DNA of 64,000 nucleotides from Lachancea thermotolerans CBS 6340 (GCF_000142805.1 NC_013081.1:1364001-1428000), one strand, 5' to 3'. Shown: positions 29,903 to 40,333, counted from the stretch's first letter. A program made the numbers and translations. Notes: generated from the letters alone by a model not told the origin.

Positions 29903-30012
29903 CACGTGACAGAGGATCGAATTCGTCTTGGATTACACACTCTGGATCGTTGCTGAAAAATTTTTCAGAGCTAAAAATTTTTCAAGACATATAAAGATGG
30001 AGGCGATGAGCT
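29903..30012 (+). promoter_or_regulatory. RPL4 promoter elements: E-box, two RRPE-like and one PAC motif
   Basis: CACGTG at 29903-29908, TGAAAAATTTTTCA at 29954-29967, AAAAATTTTTC at 29973-29983 and GCGATGAGCT at 30003-30012, ending 58 bp before the RPL4 ATG. RRPE (bound by Stb3) and PAC (bound by Dot6/Tod6) normally mark ribosome-biogenesis genes. I saw no clear Rap1 site. The whole region 29744-30070 is the RPL4 promoter plus RKM3 3' end, with no other gene. Confidence 0.65.
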
Positions 30013-30070
30013 CGCCAATTTGTCCCTCTTGTCTTACCTAAAAAACCATCATCACAAAAGGCTAAATAAA

Positions 30071-31162
30071 ATGTCTCGCCCACAAGTTTCCGTTCACGGT
30101 TTGACCGGTGAAACCTCTTCATCTTCAGTTGCTTTGCCAGCTGTCTTCTCTGCTCCTATCCGTCCAGACATTGTCCACTCTGTGTTCACCTCTGTGAACA
30201 AGAACAAGAGACAGGCTTACGCCGTCTCTGACAAGGCTGGTCACCAAACCTCTGCTGAGTCCTGGGGTACTGGTCGTGCTGTCGCCCGTATTCCTCGTGT
30301 CGGTGGTGGTGGTACCCACAGATCTGGTCAGGCTGCTTTCGGTAACATGTGTCGTGGTGGTCGTATGTTCGCTCCAACTAAGACCTGGAGAAAGTGGAAC
30401 GTCAAGGTGAACCACAACGAGAAGCGTTACGCCACTGCTTCCGCTATCGCCGCTTCCGCCGTTGCTTCTTTGGTCTTGGCTAGAGGTCACAGAGTCGAGA
30501 AGATCCCAGAGATCCCTCTGGTTGTCTCCAACGACTTGGAGTCTGTCAAGAAGACCAAGGAGGCTGTTGCCGCTTTGAAGGCTGTTGGCGCTCACTCTGA
30601 CGTCGTCAAGGTCTTGAAGTCCAAGAAGATGAGAGCCGGTAAGGGTAAGTACAGAAACAGAAGATTCACCCAGAGAAGAGGCCCATTGGTTGTCTACGCT
30701 GAGGACAACGGTATCGTTAAGGCCTTCAGAAACTTGCCAGGTGTTGAGACTGCCAACGTTGCTTCTTTGAGCTTGTTGCAGTTGGCTCCAGGTGCTCACA
30801 TGGGTAGATTCGTCATCTGGACTGAGTCTGCTTTCGCTAAGTTGGACCAGGTCTGGGGTTCCGAGACTGTTGCTTCCGCCGTCAAGTCTGGTTACACTTT
30901 GCCAAGCAACATCATCTCCAACACCGATGTCACCAGAATCATCAACTCTTCTGAGATCCAGTCCGTTGTTAGACCAGCTGGCCAACCAAGCCAGAAGCGT
31001 ACTCACGTTTTGAAGAAGAACCCATTGAAGAACAAGCAAGTCTTGCTAAGATTGAACCCTTACGCCAAGGTCTTTGCTGCTGAGAAGTTGGGCTCTAAGA
31101 AGGTCGAGAAGAAGACTAGCACTCCATCCAAGATCTTCTCTGAGACTTTGAAGCACGACTAA
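30071..31162 (+). CDS. RPL4: 60S ribosomal protein L4 (uL4)
   Basis: A 363-aa eukaryotic uL4 (S. cerevisiae Rpl4A/B are 362 aa), starting [14 protein letters not shown] at 30071. The globular L4e part includes the long internal loop with [18 protein letters not shown], which reaches into the nascent-peptide exit tunnel, and the eukaryote-specific C-terminal extension rich in Lys ([20 protein letters not shown]). Codon use is extremely biased to the forms typical of yeast ribosomal-protein genes (TCT, GCT, GTC, AAG, AGA, TTG). The open frame extends 17 codons upstream but without a homologous start. It sits beside RKM3, as in S. cerevisiae. Confidence 0.98.
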   Translation: MSRPQVSVHGLTGETSSSSVALPAVFSAPIRPDIVHSVFTSVNKNKRQAYAVSDKAGHQTSAESWGTGRAVARIPRVGGGGTHRSGQAAFGNMCRGGRMFAPTKTWRKWNVKVNHNEKRYATASAIAASAVASLVLARGHRVEKIPEIPLVVSNDLESVKKTKEAVAALKAVGAHSDVVKVLKSKKMRAGKGKYRNRRFTQRRGPLVVYAEDNGIVKAFRNLPGVETANVASLSLLQLAPGAHMGRFVIWTESAFAKLDQVWGSETVASAVKSGYTLPSNIISNTDVTRIINSSEIQSVVRPAGQPSQKRTHVLKKNPLKNKQVLLRLNPYAKVFAAEKLGSKKVEKKTSTPSKIFSETLKHD

Positions 31163-31320
31163 ACTTTTTAAACTAAAGAAATTTACATACTTTTTCCATT
31201 GTTTAAAATTTTAGACTTTTTTCAACTTACTGACTATCAAGTATGTCGTCCGCTTTATGGATTTGTCGCTTTAACTACTGTACAGATATTTTTCATGGCG
31301 AACTATGTATAATACAAACA

Positions 31321-32367
31321 TCAATGCATCAAATAGAAGTTTTCATTCTTCTTTGACCTTGTATTAGCGTCAGAGCCACTCGCCTTAAAGTTGTACGCGA
31401 TCTTGATGTCTAGGTCTCTGTTGTTGGTCTTGTTAGGAACACAAGTGATTTCACCTTCCAGGGTTTCACCCTTTTCACATTCAAGGTCATCTTCCATGTA
31501 GAACACCGTCTGTTTCCAGTGAGTGTAAGGGGCGTGTGCTCCAGTAGAGAAGGTTACGGGCTTCTTGCCCTCAGGGGCAGGAAACTCGATATCGAACCAA
31601 GCAATAATCCCATTGATAAAGTCTTGAGATTTAGCCTCCACCTTAAACTTGGCTTTGAACGCGAGGTCCGCGACAGTGATGGTATTCAGGTCAAACTCAA
31701 TAAGCTTTGATCTAGTAGTGTTCACAGCAGTGTGCTGAACTGTGTCAACTAGTGGCTCTTTCTTCACCAGGGGAACGAAAGGTGAGTAGTCAAAGCCATA
31801 CACGTCCTGCCAGAAGTTCAGCTTTTCATCTTTGTATTGAGAGTCTTCAATACCTGCGACGTGGATCGAGCATTTGTCCGGGAAGATCAACCCGCCCTCA
31901 ACCAGGTAGTTGTCACGAGCCCATAGGACTGTGTCCAACATAGATTCGTAAAGTAAGAAATATCCCATCCATTCCGAGATGATGATGTCAACCTTTGGGA
32001 AAGGTAGCTTGACGTCCTCTAGCTTACCACGCAATAGTGTAATTTTGTCAGAGAAGCCATTGAGCTCCACGATCTCGCGCGCCATTTCGATTATGCTGGA
32101 CATATCCACACCGATAACATGCTTGGCCCCGTTCTTCGCAGCGAACATAGAAAGAATACCGGTACCACAGCCGACATCTAGTACAATTTTGTCTTTGAAT
32201 AGATCTTTGTTTTGCGTGATAGCGTTCCGGTAAGATAGAGTACGAACGGTATCCTGAAGCATCTCTTCGTGAATCCCATAATGATCGTATGAGCTGAAGT
32301 AGTGTTGCTCAAACTCGTTGAGATCCTTCTTTGTGGTAGCAGACTCACCAACAGTAGTCTTGCTCAT
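31321..32367 (-). CDS. HMT1: Type I protein arginine methyltransferase Hmt1
   Basis: A 348-aa PRMT1-type enzyme, the same length as S. cerevisiae Hmt1. Visible elements: an N-terminal helix with HYFSSYDHYGIHEEML; SAM motif I VLDVGCGTGILSMFAAKNGA; the double-E loop SEWMGYFLLYESML; and THWKQTVFYMEDD, the THW loop, near residue 290. It makes asymmetric dimethylarginine in RGG-rich nuclear RNA-binding proteins, which include Npl3 and Nop1; the NOP1 gene is in this window at 46.4-47.6 kb. ATG at 32367. Convergent with RPL4 across about 160 bp. The YBR030W-YBR031W-YBR034C relation is kept, without YBR032W and YBR033W. Confidence 0.97.
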   Translation of the reverse strand: MSKTTVGESATTKKDLNEFEQHYFSSYDHYGIHEEMLQDTVRTLSYRNAITQNKDLFKDKIVLDVGCGTGILSMFAAKNGAKHVIGVDMSSIIEMAREIVELNGFSDKITLLRGKLEDVKLPFPKVDIIISEWMGYFLLYESMLDTVLWARDNYLVEGGLIFPDKCSIHVAGIEDSQYKDEKLNFWQDVYGFDYSPFVPLVKKEPLVDTVQHTAVNTTRSKLIEFDLNTITVADLAFKAKFKVEAKSQDFINGIIAWFDIEFPAPEGKKPVTFSTGAHAPYTHWKQTVFYMEDDLECEKGETLEGEITCVPNKTNNRDLDIKIAYNFKASGSDANTRSKKNENFYLMH

Positions 32368-32499
32368 GTTTGAAGCTGCTTCTGTGATGCTATTTACTAC
32401 TAGTCAATATGGTGATGGGGTAGACGTTAGTTAAAATGTGAAAATTTTCTTAAAAACACTTCCGCGATGAGATGTGGACGTCAGGAAAAATAAAAAAAC

Positions 32500-34224
32500 C
32501 TAAAGTTTAGAACTAGCCCTAACCACGTTTTCATACCACCAACTAAATGCGTCATCTGTTATTTCATTGCTTGTAAGCTGTAACCAAAGATGATCTAATA
32601 ACTTTTCCTTCCCTTGACCACAACTGTTAATAAGGCTCAAGCAGTTATCGAGCCAGTCGATGATATACTTTTGGCTCGCATGAGGAATCTGAACAACGAG
32701 GCATTCTATTAGTGTGGTCACTATCTCTGGCCCCATTTTCCACGAGTTTAGGATTCTCAAGTAGGTAAAATGAAGGATTTCCCTCACAAGGTCGTCATTA
32801 TACGGATGCAGGAATGCTGCTTCACGTACAATCGACGTATAAACATGAACTACCTGACTGGACGATAGGAATCCTGCCAAAAACTGATTTGTAGATAAAT
32901 CAAGGTACTCCAAACAATTTCCGCATTTCCATTTTTGAAGACAATCGGGAGAGACATGGTTCGAGAATAACGCTAATTGAGCTGCATGAGCGGATTCGCA
33001 GATTACTGTATTAGGGGAGCGAACGAAATGATTTAGGGTTGGAACTAGGATGCTGTGAAGAAGTTTTGCATCGATGGTCATATCAGCTACTGTTGACTCG
33101 ACAAATGTCAGGAGAAAAAGGGCCCGGCTGTCATTAACGGCGTTGTTCATTACTGAGGGCCACAAATTTCCTCGCATAACTTCCAAACTGTTCACGTAGC
33201 TTTCAGGTTTCATCTTGATGGCAGTAGTGCACACCTCGTAGATGAACTCGTAAGACTCAAAACCAACTCTACCAAAATCTTGTAAGATGAAGTTCATGTA
33301 GTATAAGGACACGATAATCTGTAGATACCAGATGTCAGGAATTACTGGCTGTGTAACGCACCCACGAAAAATCAATACAACGGTCAATAACTGATTGGAG
33401 TACGCTTGCGACGAATAAACCGATTTTGGATTATTGAGTTCTCGGAGGGAAAGCTCAAAGGTCGCGGTACATATTAACTTTAACGAGCGAGATGTCACTT
33501 TCTTAGATGCATATTGAAGCGCAGCTTCCAGGGTTTTCGCGATATTGCTTATGTTTCGAGCCACACTAGGCTCACCCCTAGACGGGTCCTGAATGTAAGC
33601 TATTGAGAGCCCTATGAGCACTTCACAAAGCGGATCACACGGTACAAAGGCCGAGTCACCGGGCGAAAATACGGCCGAAAGAATGAGAGCCAATTGCTCA
33701 AGTCTTTTGGGCGTGCGAACGCTTCTCATGAATATTTGGCGCCATAACGGCAAAAAGTATTGCCTTTTCCAGCGCGTGTAAATCTCAACAACCGAGCCTC
33801 TTTCGTCCAAAAAGTACCTTGTCTGCAAGGATTTAAACTTATTCTGGGCTTTCAAAGCCCCACCTATGATAGCGATCTGGCCCGCGGACCACATGTTGCA
33901 GTCAGTAACTGCGCTGTCCCATGCTTGATAAAATTCATTCACACTGATCACAGGTTCAGAGATCTCCAGCTTCCATGAAAAGATAGCTTCCGAACTTTCC
34001 TGCAACGAGATGAGATCGTTTTGTAAGGCAGTTTCCCAGGCCTTGGAGCAGAACATAGCATGTAATAGTCTATCAAGATTTACCTTTGAACGTACCCTTG
34101 GCACATAATACACCAAATTGTTGAGAATTGCCTTTATATCTCCATGAAAGTTTGGTTTGCTCAGTGCGTTTATGATGTAGTCGACAGCTTGATCGGCCTG
34201 GCTCTGCCTTGCCAATAACGCCAT
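32500..34224 (-). CDS. PEX8: Peroxisomal import protein Pex8
   Basis: A 574-aa protein that ends in SKL, a canonical PTS1, as S. cerevisiae Pex8 (589 aa) does. The body is helical with no membrane segment. Pex8 is an intraperisomal peripheral membrane protein that links the docking complex (Pex13/14/17) and the RING complex (Pex2/10/12) of the matrix-protein importer. The only motif I can name with certainty is the C-terminal SKL; the rest of the assignment rests on size, general resemblance and its neighbour PAC10 (PEX8 and PAC10 are YGR077C and YGR078C). ATG at 34224, divergent from DSC2 with only about 100 bp between starts. Confidence 0.85.
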   Translation of the reverse strand: MALLARQSQADQAVDYIINALSKPNFHGDIKAILNNLVYYVPRVRSKVNLDRLLHAMFCSKAWETALQNDLISLQESSEAIFSWKLEISEPVISVNEFYQAWDSAVTDCNMWSAGQIAIIGGALKAQNKFKSLQTRYFLDERGSVVEIYTRWKRQYFLPLWRQIFMRSVRTPKRLEQLALILSAVFSPGDSAFVPCDPLCEVLIGLSIAYIQDPSRGEPSVARNISNIAKTLEAALQYASKKVTSRSLKLICTATFELSLRELNNPKSVYSSQAYSNQLLTVVLIFRGCVTQPVIPDIWYLQIIVSLYYMNFILQDFGRVGFESYEFIYEVCTTAIKMKPESYVNSLEVMRGNLWPSVMNNAVNDSRALFLLTFVESTVADMTIDAKLLHSILVPTLNHFVRSPNTVICESAHAAQLALFSNHVSPDCLQKWKCGNCLEYLDLSTNQFLAGFLSSSQVVHVYTSIVREAAFLHPYNDDLVREILHFTYLRILNSWKMGPEIVTTLIECLVVQIPHASQKYIIDWLDNCLSLINSCGQGKEKLLDHLWLQLTSNEITDDAFSWWYENVVRASSKL

Positions 34225-34328
34225 ATTTATTTTTGATCTTCAACACTATGGTTAATAATTGATTACCTTCTTAATTTTATCTTAATCGCAACCGACAAAT
34301 AAGTACAATACAATACAAAAGATCGGTA

Positions 34329-35156
34329 ATGTCAGGCGAAGCGCCGGCTGGACTGGCACAATTCCCTATTACGAGGCTATGCATGCTAACAACAGTTATA
34401 CTGCCGATAATCGCTTCCATCGCGGACTGCAAATATTGGTTCTTGGTTTATGACGATCCATTTATAACCGAGTACAAGCAATACTACAGATATGTTATGT
34501 TTCAAATCGCTGCAATTAATGAAACCGATGTTGCGCTGATAACCCTGATATGGTACAACTTAAGGCACCTGGAGAGGCTGTTCGGGAGCAGAAAGTATGC
34601 TAGCATTATCGTCCTTTCATGGTTTTACACCACTGCAACGATAGTATTAATGAACAAGCTCTTCAACCTCAACCCCTTTTTCAGGTGGAACAGATTGACT
34701 AGTGGAAGCCTTCCCACTGTGCTTAGCCTTTTCCATTTTTACAAGGAGTACACGCCCCAGATTTACGAGTTCGACGTCAGGTTGACCAAGCCATTTGGTC
34801 TTCGATCAAAGCAGCTGAAGTGGACATTCAACGATCAGTTCATGATCAATACGCTGGTGATGATAATGCTAGCGAACCAAGGCATGAGCGGACTGGCAAC
34901 TGGTTTCTTAAGCTGGCTTTGCGGGGTCTTCATCGACAAGGGCCTCTTGCCAGGCTCAGAAGTTTTCCGGGTTCCCTCGTTTATCAGTCGACCTGGCCAC
35001 AACCAGGGGCAGACGCTAGTGACAGGCACAGAGTCTGACGCAGCTGATGTTAGTGAATCAGGGGCACAGGGATCGGTGACTGGTGGCGACGAAGAGCCTA
35101 GCGACGAGCCAGCGCGTCCACTTGGGGTACAGTTTCTCGATACATTTAGAATGTAA
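34329..35156 (+). CDS. DSC2: Rhomboid-like Golgi/endosome membrane protein (Dsc2 / UBAC2 type)
   Basis: A 275-aa polytopic protein with membrane segments at about residues 17-36, 58-78, 88-115 and 170-200, the general layout of derlin/rhomboid pseudoproteases. The N-terminal PITRLCMLTTVILPIIASIA and the later RYVMFQIAAINETDVALITL segments fit the UBAC2/Dsc2 family; no catalytic Ser or His is evident. The C-terminus after residue 210 is acidic and low-complexity; the S. cerevisiae protein (YOL073C, 322 aa) is longer. Dsc2 is part of the Dsc ubiquitin-ligase complex in Golgi quality control. Neighbouring PAC10 converges at 31 bp, and the next gene is the YOL075C-type transporter, which supports the call. 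Confidence 0.75.
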   Translation: MSGEAPAGLAQFPITRLCMLTTVILPIIASIADCKYWFLVYDDPFITEYKQYYRYVMFQIAAINETDVALITLIWYNLRHLERLFGSRKYASIIVLSWFYTTATIVLMNKLFNLNPFFRWNRLTSGSLPTVLSLFHFYKEYTPQIYEFDVRLTKPFGLRSKQLKWTFNDQFMINTLVMIMLANQGMSGLATGFLSWLCGVFIDKGLLPGSEVFRVPSFISRPGHNQGQTLVTGTESDAADVSESGAQGSVTGGDEEPSDEPARPLGVQFLDTFRM

Positions 35157-35187
35157 TAAGCGGAGCAAATACTTGCGGTCTATACAT

Positions 35188-35766
35188 CTATATTTTCAGG
35201 TTTTCAGTTCCTTGCTGGGCATGCTTCAGCTGTTGGCGCTTCTCGACATCCCAGTTGTAAAGCCTGGCGCAGTTGACCTCCATTGTGGTGATATTCTCTC
35301 TGAGAAATTCGACGTCTTCCTGGTTGACCTCCAGGTTTTGCTTAGCATCTGACAGTTTGCCTTCCAAAAGCGTTATCGCTTCTTCGACTGGATATTCTAG
35401 CATTACATCGGCCCCCAGCCATAGCCCGACTTTGAGGTCTTCGCTTGTGTCAATTTCCGCTTTAGTATAGAGCGTCTCGTTGAGCTGGTAGTTAGTCTCC
35501 ATATTTGAACCGCTTTCCTTCTTTTTTTCCAACGCCCTGCACATATTAAGCGTGTTTTCTATGTCGGGGATCTTCTGTCTGAGTTGCCTAACTGTGACAA
35601 GCTTCGACTCCTGCATGAACTTGTACTTAGAGAGCCTCTCTTGGAATTTGTTGAAGCACAGGTCGAAGTCGTTAGGGTCTTTCAAAAAGTCTTCCACTCT
35701 TTCAACGAATGGCGCTTCTGGAATTCCGCGAGGGTTCGTTTTTGTCGAATTGAATAACGCTTCCAT
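35188..35766 (-). CDS. PAC10: Prefoldin subunit 3 (Pac10/Gim2)
   Basis: A 192-aa alpha-type prefoldin subunit (S. cerevisiae Pac10 is 199 aa). It begins with FNSTKTNPRGIPEAPFVERV, the conserved lead-in of subunit 3, and has two helical coiled-coil arms (about 30-75 and 140-185) flanking a beta region with NYQLNETLYTKAEI and VGLWLGADVMLEYPVEEA. Prefoldin hands nascent tubulin and actin to the CCT chaperonin; CCT7 is also in this window but not linked to it. ATG at 35766; ends 31 bp from the convergent DSC2 stop. Confidence 0.95.
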   Translation of the reverse strand: MEALFNSTKTNPRGIPEAPFVERVEDFLKDPNDFDLCFNKFQERLSKYKFMQESKLVTVRQLRQKIPDIENTLNMCRALEKKKESGSNMETNYQLNETLYTKAEIDTSEDLKVGLWLGADVMLEYPVEEAITLLEGKLSDAKQNLEVNQEDVEFLRENITTMEVNCARLYNWDVEKRQQLKHAQQGTENLKI

Positions 35767-36193
35767 GACTGAACCTGACGTTTGATTCTTTTGGTTTGGT
35801 TTGGTTCGGTTTGAGCTACGGACCTCGAATCACCAAGGTCTTCCATGCCAGTGAAGATTATTTAGTCCATTACAAGTACTCTCAAAAGTACTCGCATATT
35901 ACATAATCAGATGAGTTATTGAAATGAGTTAAGAAAATAAGGTATTTCAAAGATTTGACACCGGTGGATACATCGCAATACCATACTTGATGATACATAT
36001 ATTACTTGAAAAAGCTTGACCCAACTAGCTTGCTCATTTGCAGGATAGAAACACTGTACTATCCAGAATTGCACTAAGGGCTTTAAAGGCTTGCTACTTT
36101 TGACCCACTTGAAGGGTCCCCCGATATATTTCTGTCAGAACATTTCCCCGTCACCACAAGTCATTGCACTCCATACTAGGAGTTCCATAAAGC
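35767..36193. other. Divergent intergenic region PAC10 / ABC transporter
   Basis: About 430 bp shared by two divergent promoters. It holds TTTGGTTTGGTT-type short repeats next to PAC10 (about 35787-35808) and two more ATGAGTTA octamers at 35911-35918 and 35924-35931. No RNA gene or ORF with coding character was seen. Confidence 0.5.
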
Positions 36194-39100
36194 ATGGATA
36201 AGGACCTAGTTGAAAATGAGCTTTCGTTTTCAACAGCGACCAGAATTGCTCTTGAGGTGGATCAGCTTTCAGTGTTGGCAGGTAACAACACTCCCATCGT
36301 TCAAGATATCTCCATGAGAGTGCCTAGTGGTTCTATCATAGCTATTGTCGGTGGTTCTGGATCCGGAAAAACAACTCTTCTTAACGTACTGGCATCCAAG
36401 GTGTCAAGAAATTTGAAGAAAACCGGTTCTTTCCGGTTCGTGCCCGAGTCTCCAGAACACTCTGGAGAGATAACAACAGCGTACCTGACGCAGCAAGACA
36501 TCCTTGCTCCCAAACTCACATGCCGTGAGACGCTGCAGTATGCGTCAGATCTTAAGCTGCGATGTAGCAAGAACGAGCGCCGGAAGCTTGTAGAAGAGCT
36601 CATTGCAGAGTTGGGACTTCGAGATTGTGCCACTACGCTGGTTGGCGATTCACGCCACCCCGGTTTATCTGGAGGAGAAAAAAGAAGACTAAGTATAGGA
36701 GTCCAGATGATAGCAAACCCTTCCCTCCTGTTTCTCGATGAGCCTACAACAGGGTTGGACGCTTACTCCGCTTTTCTAGTCATCAAAACACTCAAAAAAC
36801 TGAGCCACAAAGGTGGAAGGACATTCATTATGAGCATTCACCAGCCGCGAGCTGATATTTTATTCCTGCTGGACCAGGTCTGTATCATGTCGAAAGGCCA
36901 AAGTGTGTTTTGTGATAAAGTTGTTCGTATGGTCCCTTATTTCAAAGAACTCGGGTATGAGGTGCCACCTCATGTTAATCCAGCAGATTACTTTATCGAC
37001 CTCTGTAGTGTTGACTCGCGGTCTCCTCAACTCATACTGGACACTCAAGCGAGGCTTGATGAGCTTGTCAAGAATTGGAAGATTAAACAAGACAATTTTC
37101 ATCCTTTCAGTAATCCCGAAATGCCTCCCGCCGTTCCGACAATGCCAAGTGTACCTTTTTGGAGACAAGTTCACGTTCTAACCAGACGAAAGTTGCGTTT
37201 TAGCTTGAGAGATTACACAACATGCATTGCAGTATTGCTTGAACCTGTAGTGATAGGAGTGATCACGGGCTGGATTTTCTACAAACCTGACGGAACCTCT
37301 TTAAAAGGCTTAAGAACCATGACAAGCGCATTGTACTCTGCAGGCGCCCTACAAGGCTATCTGTTTCTCTTGTTTGAAATTTACAGATTGTGCGACCAAG
37401 ATATTAAAGTTTACGACAGAGAGCGGGGTGAAGGCTGCGTCACACCGTTTTCTTTCTTGGTGTCTCAAAGATTGGCGAATTTTGTCGTTGTAGATTTCCC
37501 TGTGCCATTTCTGTTTTCCATTATCACATACTTCATGTATGGGCTTAGCGCCAATGCCAAGAGCTACTTCATTTATTTATCGGTAGTGCTCCTCATACAC
37601 CAGTCATCAGTGTCATTCGCAATGTTTTCGGTAGCCATATCCAGAGACTTTTCGCAGGCTTCATTGATCGGAAACCTCAATTATACCCTTCAATCAATGG
37701 CATGCGGTTTTTTTGTCAATGCAAAAAGTATGCCTGTCTATGTTCGGTGGACCAAATACATCACATACTTGTGGTATAGCTTCGGAGCGCTGATGTCAAA
37801 TCAATTTACGGACTTCGCGTGTGGCACAGGAGAGGATGGAGGTTGTCTTGGAAATATGATTTTGCAGACTTTCGGTTTTCCAAGGCACTGGCGAACTGTA
37901 CCAATAATAATTGTTTTCTGCTGGACTATTGCATACTACCTCAGCGCGGTAGCAATACTGTATCTTAAGAAAACAGAGGTTGGTTTAGCAAAGCGTGTCA
38001 AGTCTAAAAAAAAGGTCGAAAAAGCTGACCCATTGATGGAAGTTGATGTTGAGTCTAACCCGCTACAAGCTGAAACAAGTGAGGAGCAAGGAATAACCAT
38101 TGAATTGTGCGGCATTAACCTCAAAGCCCAAAAGAAACACTTTTCTATTCCGCGCTTTGCAAAGAAGAAAGGCGAAACTACTATCGACATTCTTAACAAC
38201 ATTGACGCCATTTTTCAACCTAACGCCCTAAATGCTATTATGGGCCCATCAGGTTCCGGGAAGTCGACGCTTCTCAACCTGCTGTCAGGCAAACTTCGTT
38301 CTAATATTTTTGCTTCCTTTGAAACGGACGGATCAATACTTTATAATGACACGCAAGTGAATCAAGAAGTATTCAAAAGTATCTGCTCTTTTGTTCCGCA
38401 AGATGATGATCACTTACTGCCCCAGCTTACCGTGCGAGAAACTTTGGCATTCGCTGCCGACCTGAGGCTGCACCGCTTGAAGCCGAAAGAGCGTTCTCGT
38501 AAAGTTGACGAGCTAATCACTGAGTTAGGTTTGAAGCACTGCGAAAATACGTTGGTTGGATCTGAGCTGGTGAAAGGCATCAGCGGGGGTGAAAAAAGAA
38601 GAGTGTCAATGGGAACACATTTGTTGATGGACCCACCTGTTCTTCTCTTAGACGAACCTACTTCAGGACTTGACAGCTTCACATCTTTCAAAATACTAGA
38701 GGTTTTATCCAACATAAGCAAAAAGCCAGGGAAAACAGTTATTCTCACCATTCATCAGCCAAGGGCAGAGGTTTTTCAACAGTTAGGAAACATTCTCTTA
38801 CTCGCCAAAGGTGGCCGTATTGCTTTTAATGGTTCCCCTCATGAAATGATAGGCTACTTTAGCCGTTTAGGTTTTGAATGCCCTCCTTTGACGAACGTCG
38901 CTGATTATTTCCTTGACTTAATATCTGTTAATACTCAAAATGAGACAAACGAGGTCATCTCCCGGAAACGTGTTGAGTACTTATTGCATAATTGGGAGCA
39001 AGAGGGACAGGCGTTCACTAAAAGGTCCACAGAGAGCTCGGACAAAGAGCGTTATAATGTTTTTGAATTTGAAGATTGGAAAAGAGGGAAAGCTTCTTTT

Positions 39101-39937
39101 AGCATGGCTTACCGGGTCTGTGTGAGACGTCAATTCCTAACAATTACAAGAAACATGCAATCCTTGAGCGCAAGGCTGGCTCAAATACCAGGCGTCGGCA
39201 TAATTCTTGCACTCTATTATGCCCCCGTTAAGCATAATTACGCGAGTGTTTCAAACCGTCTTGGGCTTATCCAACAATCGACTGCTCTCTACTATACGGG
39301 CATGCTCACAAACCTTGCCTGTTATCCTGGCGAAAGAAATTATTTTTACCAGGAATTCGATGATAACATATATGGAGTCACGCCTTTTTACTTGGGTTAC
39401 ATGACCCTCGAACTGCCTATGGCAGCGTTCGCCTCTTCATTGTACGCAATATTCACGGTCTTGGTGTGTGGCCTGAACCGAACTGCTGGTAACTTTTTCG
39501 TTACGATGTATTGCAGTCTGATTATTTCAACTTGTGGCGAAGCGTTGGGCATAATTACTAATACCCTTTTTACAACTCCTGGTTTTGTGGTTAATGTGGT
39601 TTCGATAGTGCTTACTATTGGCTGTGTAATGTCTGGTTTGATGTCCTTGCAAATGTCCAGAGTTTTAAAAGGTTTCAATTACTTGAGTCCCCTCAATTAC
39701 ACATCGATGATTCTTATTAATTATGCCTTCCCCACTGATATGAAGCTCTCTTGCAATGACGGAGGAAGAAACTCAGATGGGTCGTGCATGCTTTCTTCGG
39801 GGAAGGACGTTCTGGAAAGTTATGGCCTGAAGACAGATACTCGAAAATATTTGGGAATTATAATATGTGTCTGGTTCATATACCGGTTCATTGCCTATCT
39901 GACTTTAAGAGCAAAATTGGAGTGGGTCCGGTGGTAA
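36194..39937 (+). CDS. Full-size ABCG (White/PDR-type) transporter, YOL075C ortholog
   Basis: A 1247-aa duplicated ABC transporter in the order NBD1-TMD1-NBD2-TMD2 (S. cerevisiae YOL075C is about 1294 aa). NBD1 has Walker A GGSGSGKTT near residue 52, signature LSGGEKRR near 157 and Walker B LLFLDEPTTGLDA near 177. NBD2 has GPSGSGKST near 683, signature ISGGEKRRVSMG near 796 and VLLLDEPTSGLDS near 816. Both NBDs have canonical motifs, unlike the degenerate NBD1 of classical Pdr5-type pumps. Each half has about six membrane segments. The substrate is not known. The product is probably in the vacuolar or plasma membrane, but location is not shown by sequence. The position next to DSC2 supports orthology to YOL075C. 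ATG at 36194. Confidence 0.93.
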   Translation: MDKDLVENELSFSTATRIALEVDQLSVLAGNNTPIVQDISMRVPSGSIIAIVGGSGSGKTTLLNVLASKVSRNLKKTGSFRFVPESPEHSGEITTAYLTQQDILAPKLTCRETLQYASDLKLRCSKNERRKLVEELIAELGLRDCATTLVGDSRHPGLSGGEKRRLSIGVQMIANPSLLFLDEPTTGLDAYSAFLVIKTLKKLSHKGGRTFIMSIHQPRADILFLLDQVCIMSKGQSVFCDKVVRMVPYFKELGYEVPPHVNPADYFIDLCSVDSRSPQLILDTQARLDELVKNWKIKQDNFHPFSNPEMPPAVPTMPSVPFWRQVHVLTRRKLRFSLRDYTTCIAVLLEPVVIGVITGWIFYKPDGTSLKGLRTMTSALYSAGALQGYLFLLFEIYRLCDQDIKVYDRERGEGCVTPFSFLVSQRLANFVVVDFPVPFLFSIITYFMYGLSANAKSYFIYLSVVLLIHQSSVSFAMFSVAISRDFSQASLIGNLNYTLQSMACGFFVNAKSMPVYVRWTKYITYLWYSFGALMSNQFTDFACGTGEDGGCLGNMILQTFGFPRHWRTVPIIIVFCWTIAYYLSAVAILYLKKTEVGLAKRVKSKKKVEKADPLMEVDVESNPLQAETSEEQGITIELCGINLKAQKKHFSIPRFAKKKGETTIDILNNIDAIFQPNALNAIMGPSGSGKSTLLNLLSGKLRSNIFASFETDGSILYNDTQVNQEVFKSICSFVPQDDDHLLPQLTVRETLAFAADLRLHRLKPKERSRKVDELITELGLKHCENTLVGSELVKGISGGEKRRVSMGTHLLMDPPVLLLDEPTSGLDSFTSFKILEVLSNISKKPGKTVILTIHQPRAEVFQQLGNILLLAKGGRIAFNGSPHEMIGYFSRLGFECPPLTNVADYFLDLISVNTQNETNEVISRKRVEYLLHNWEQEGQAFTKRSTESSDKERYNVFEFEDWKRGKASFSMAYRVCVRRQFLTITRNMQSLSARLAQIPGVGIILALYYAPVKHNYASVSNRLGLIQQSTALYYTGMLTNLACYPGERNYFYQEFDDNIYGVTPFYLGYMTLELPMAAFASSLYAIFTVLVCGLNRTAGNFFVTMYCSLIISTCGEALGIITNTLFTTPGFVVNVVSIVLTIGCVMSGLMSLQMSRVLKGFNYLSPLNYTSMILINYAFPTDMKLSCNDGGRNSDGSCMLSSGKDVLESYGLKTDTRKYLGIIICVWFIYRFIAYLTLRAKLEWVRW

Positions 39938-40333
39938 ATGGCTCACTGTGAGAAGTTGCGTAGAACCGTCAGTAACAAACCTGTGTAACACGATGATACC
40001 TTAGTTGTACTTCTCTTTCAACAGAACATTCAATGGCGCTATTGGCGAGCCTTTAACAAACGTAGCGGTTGGGTATAGACGCGCACTATGATAGGCTCGA
40101 TGCCTGACATCTGAGTTAATGAATGGTGATAAAATGTTCCCGAAAGTCCGGGACTCTACATATGACGCAGCCTTTGTAGTGCTAGGAGGGCTCGAGCCTT
40201 GACGGTAAACCATAAAAAGTCGGCTCTTCAGGACAACATAACATAAATAACGTTCCTAAGCCCATAAATGCCATATGTAGTATGCAAATGCAGTAAGATC
40301 CGCGCAGAATCTGTTTTAAAACTAATTCGTGGA
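39938..40333. other. Convergent intergenic region ABC transporter / 438-aa unknown gene
   Basis: About 400 bp between two convergent stops. The frames in it are short and lack coding character. No RNA gene or repeat was seen. Confidence 0.5.
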
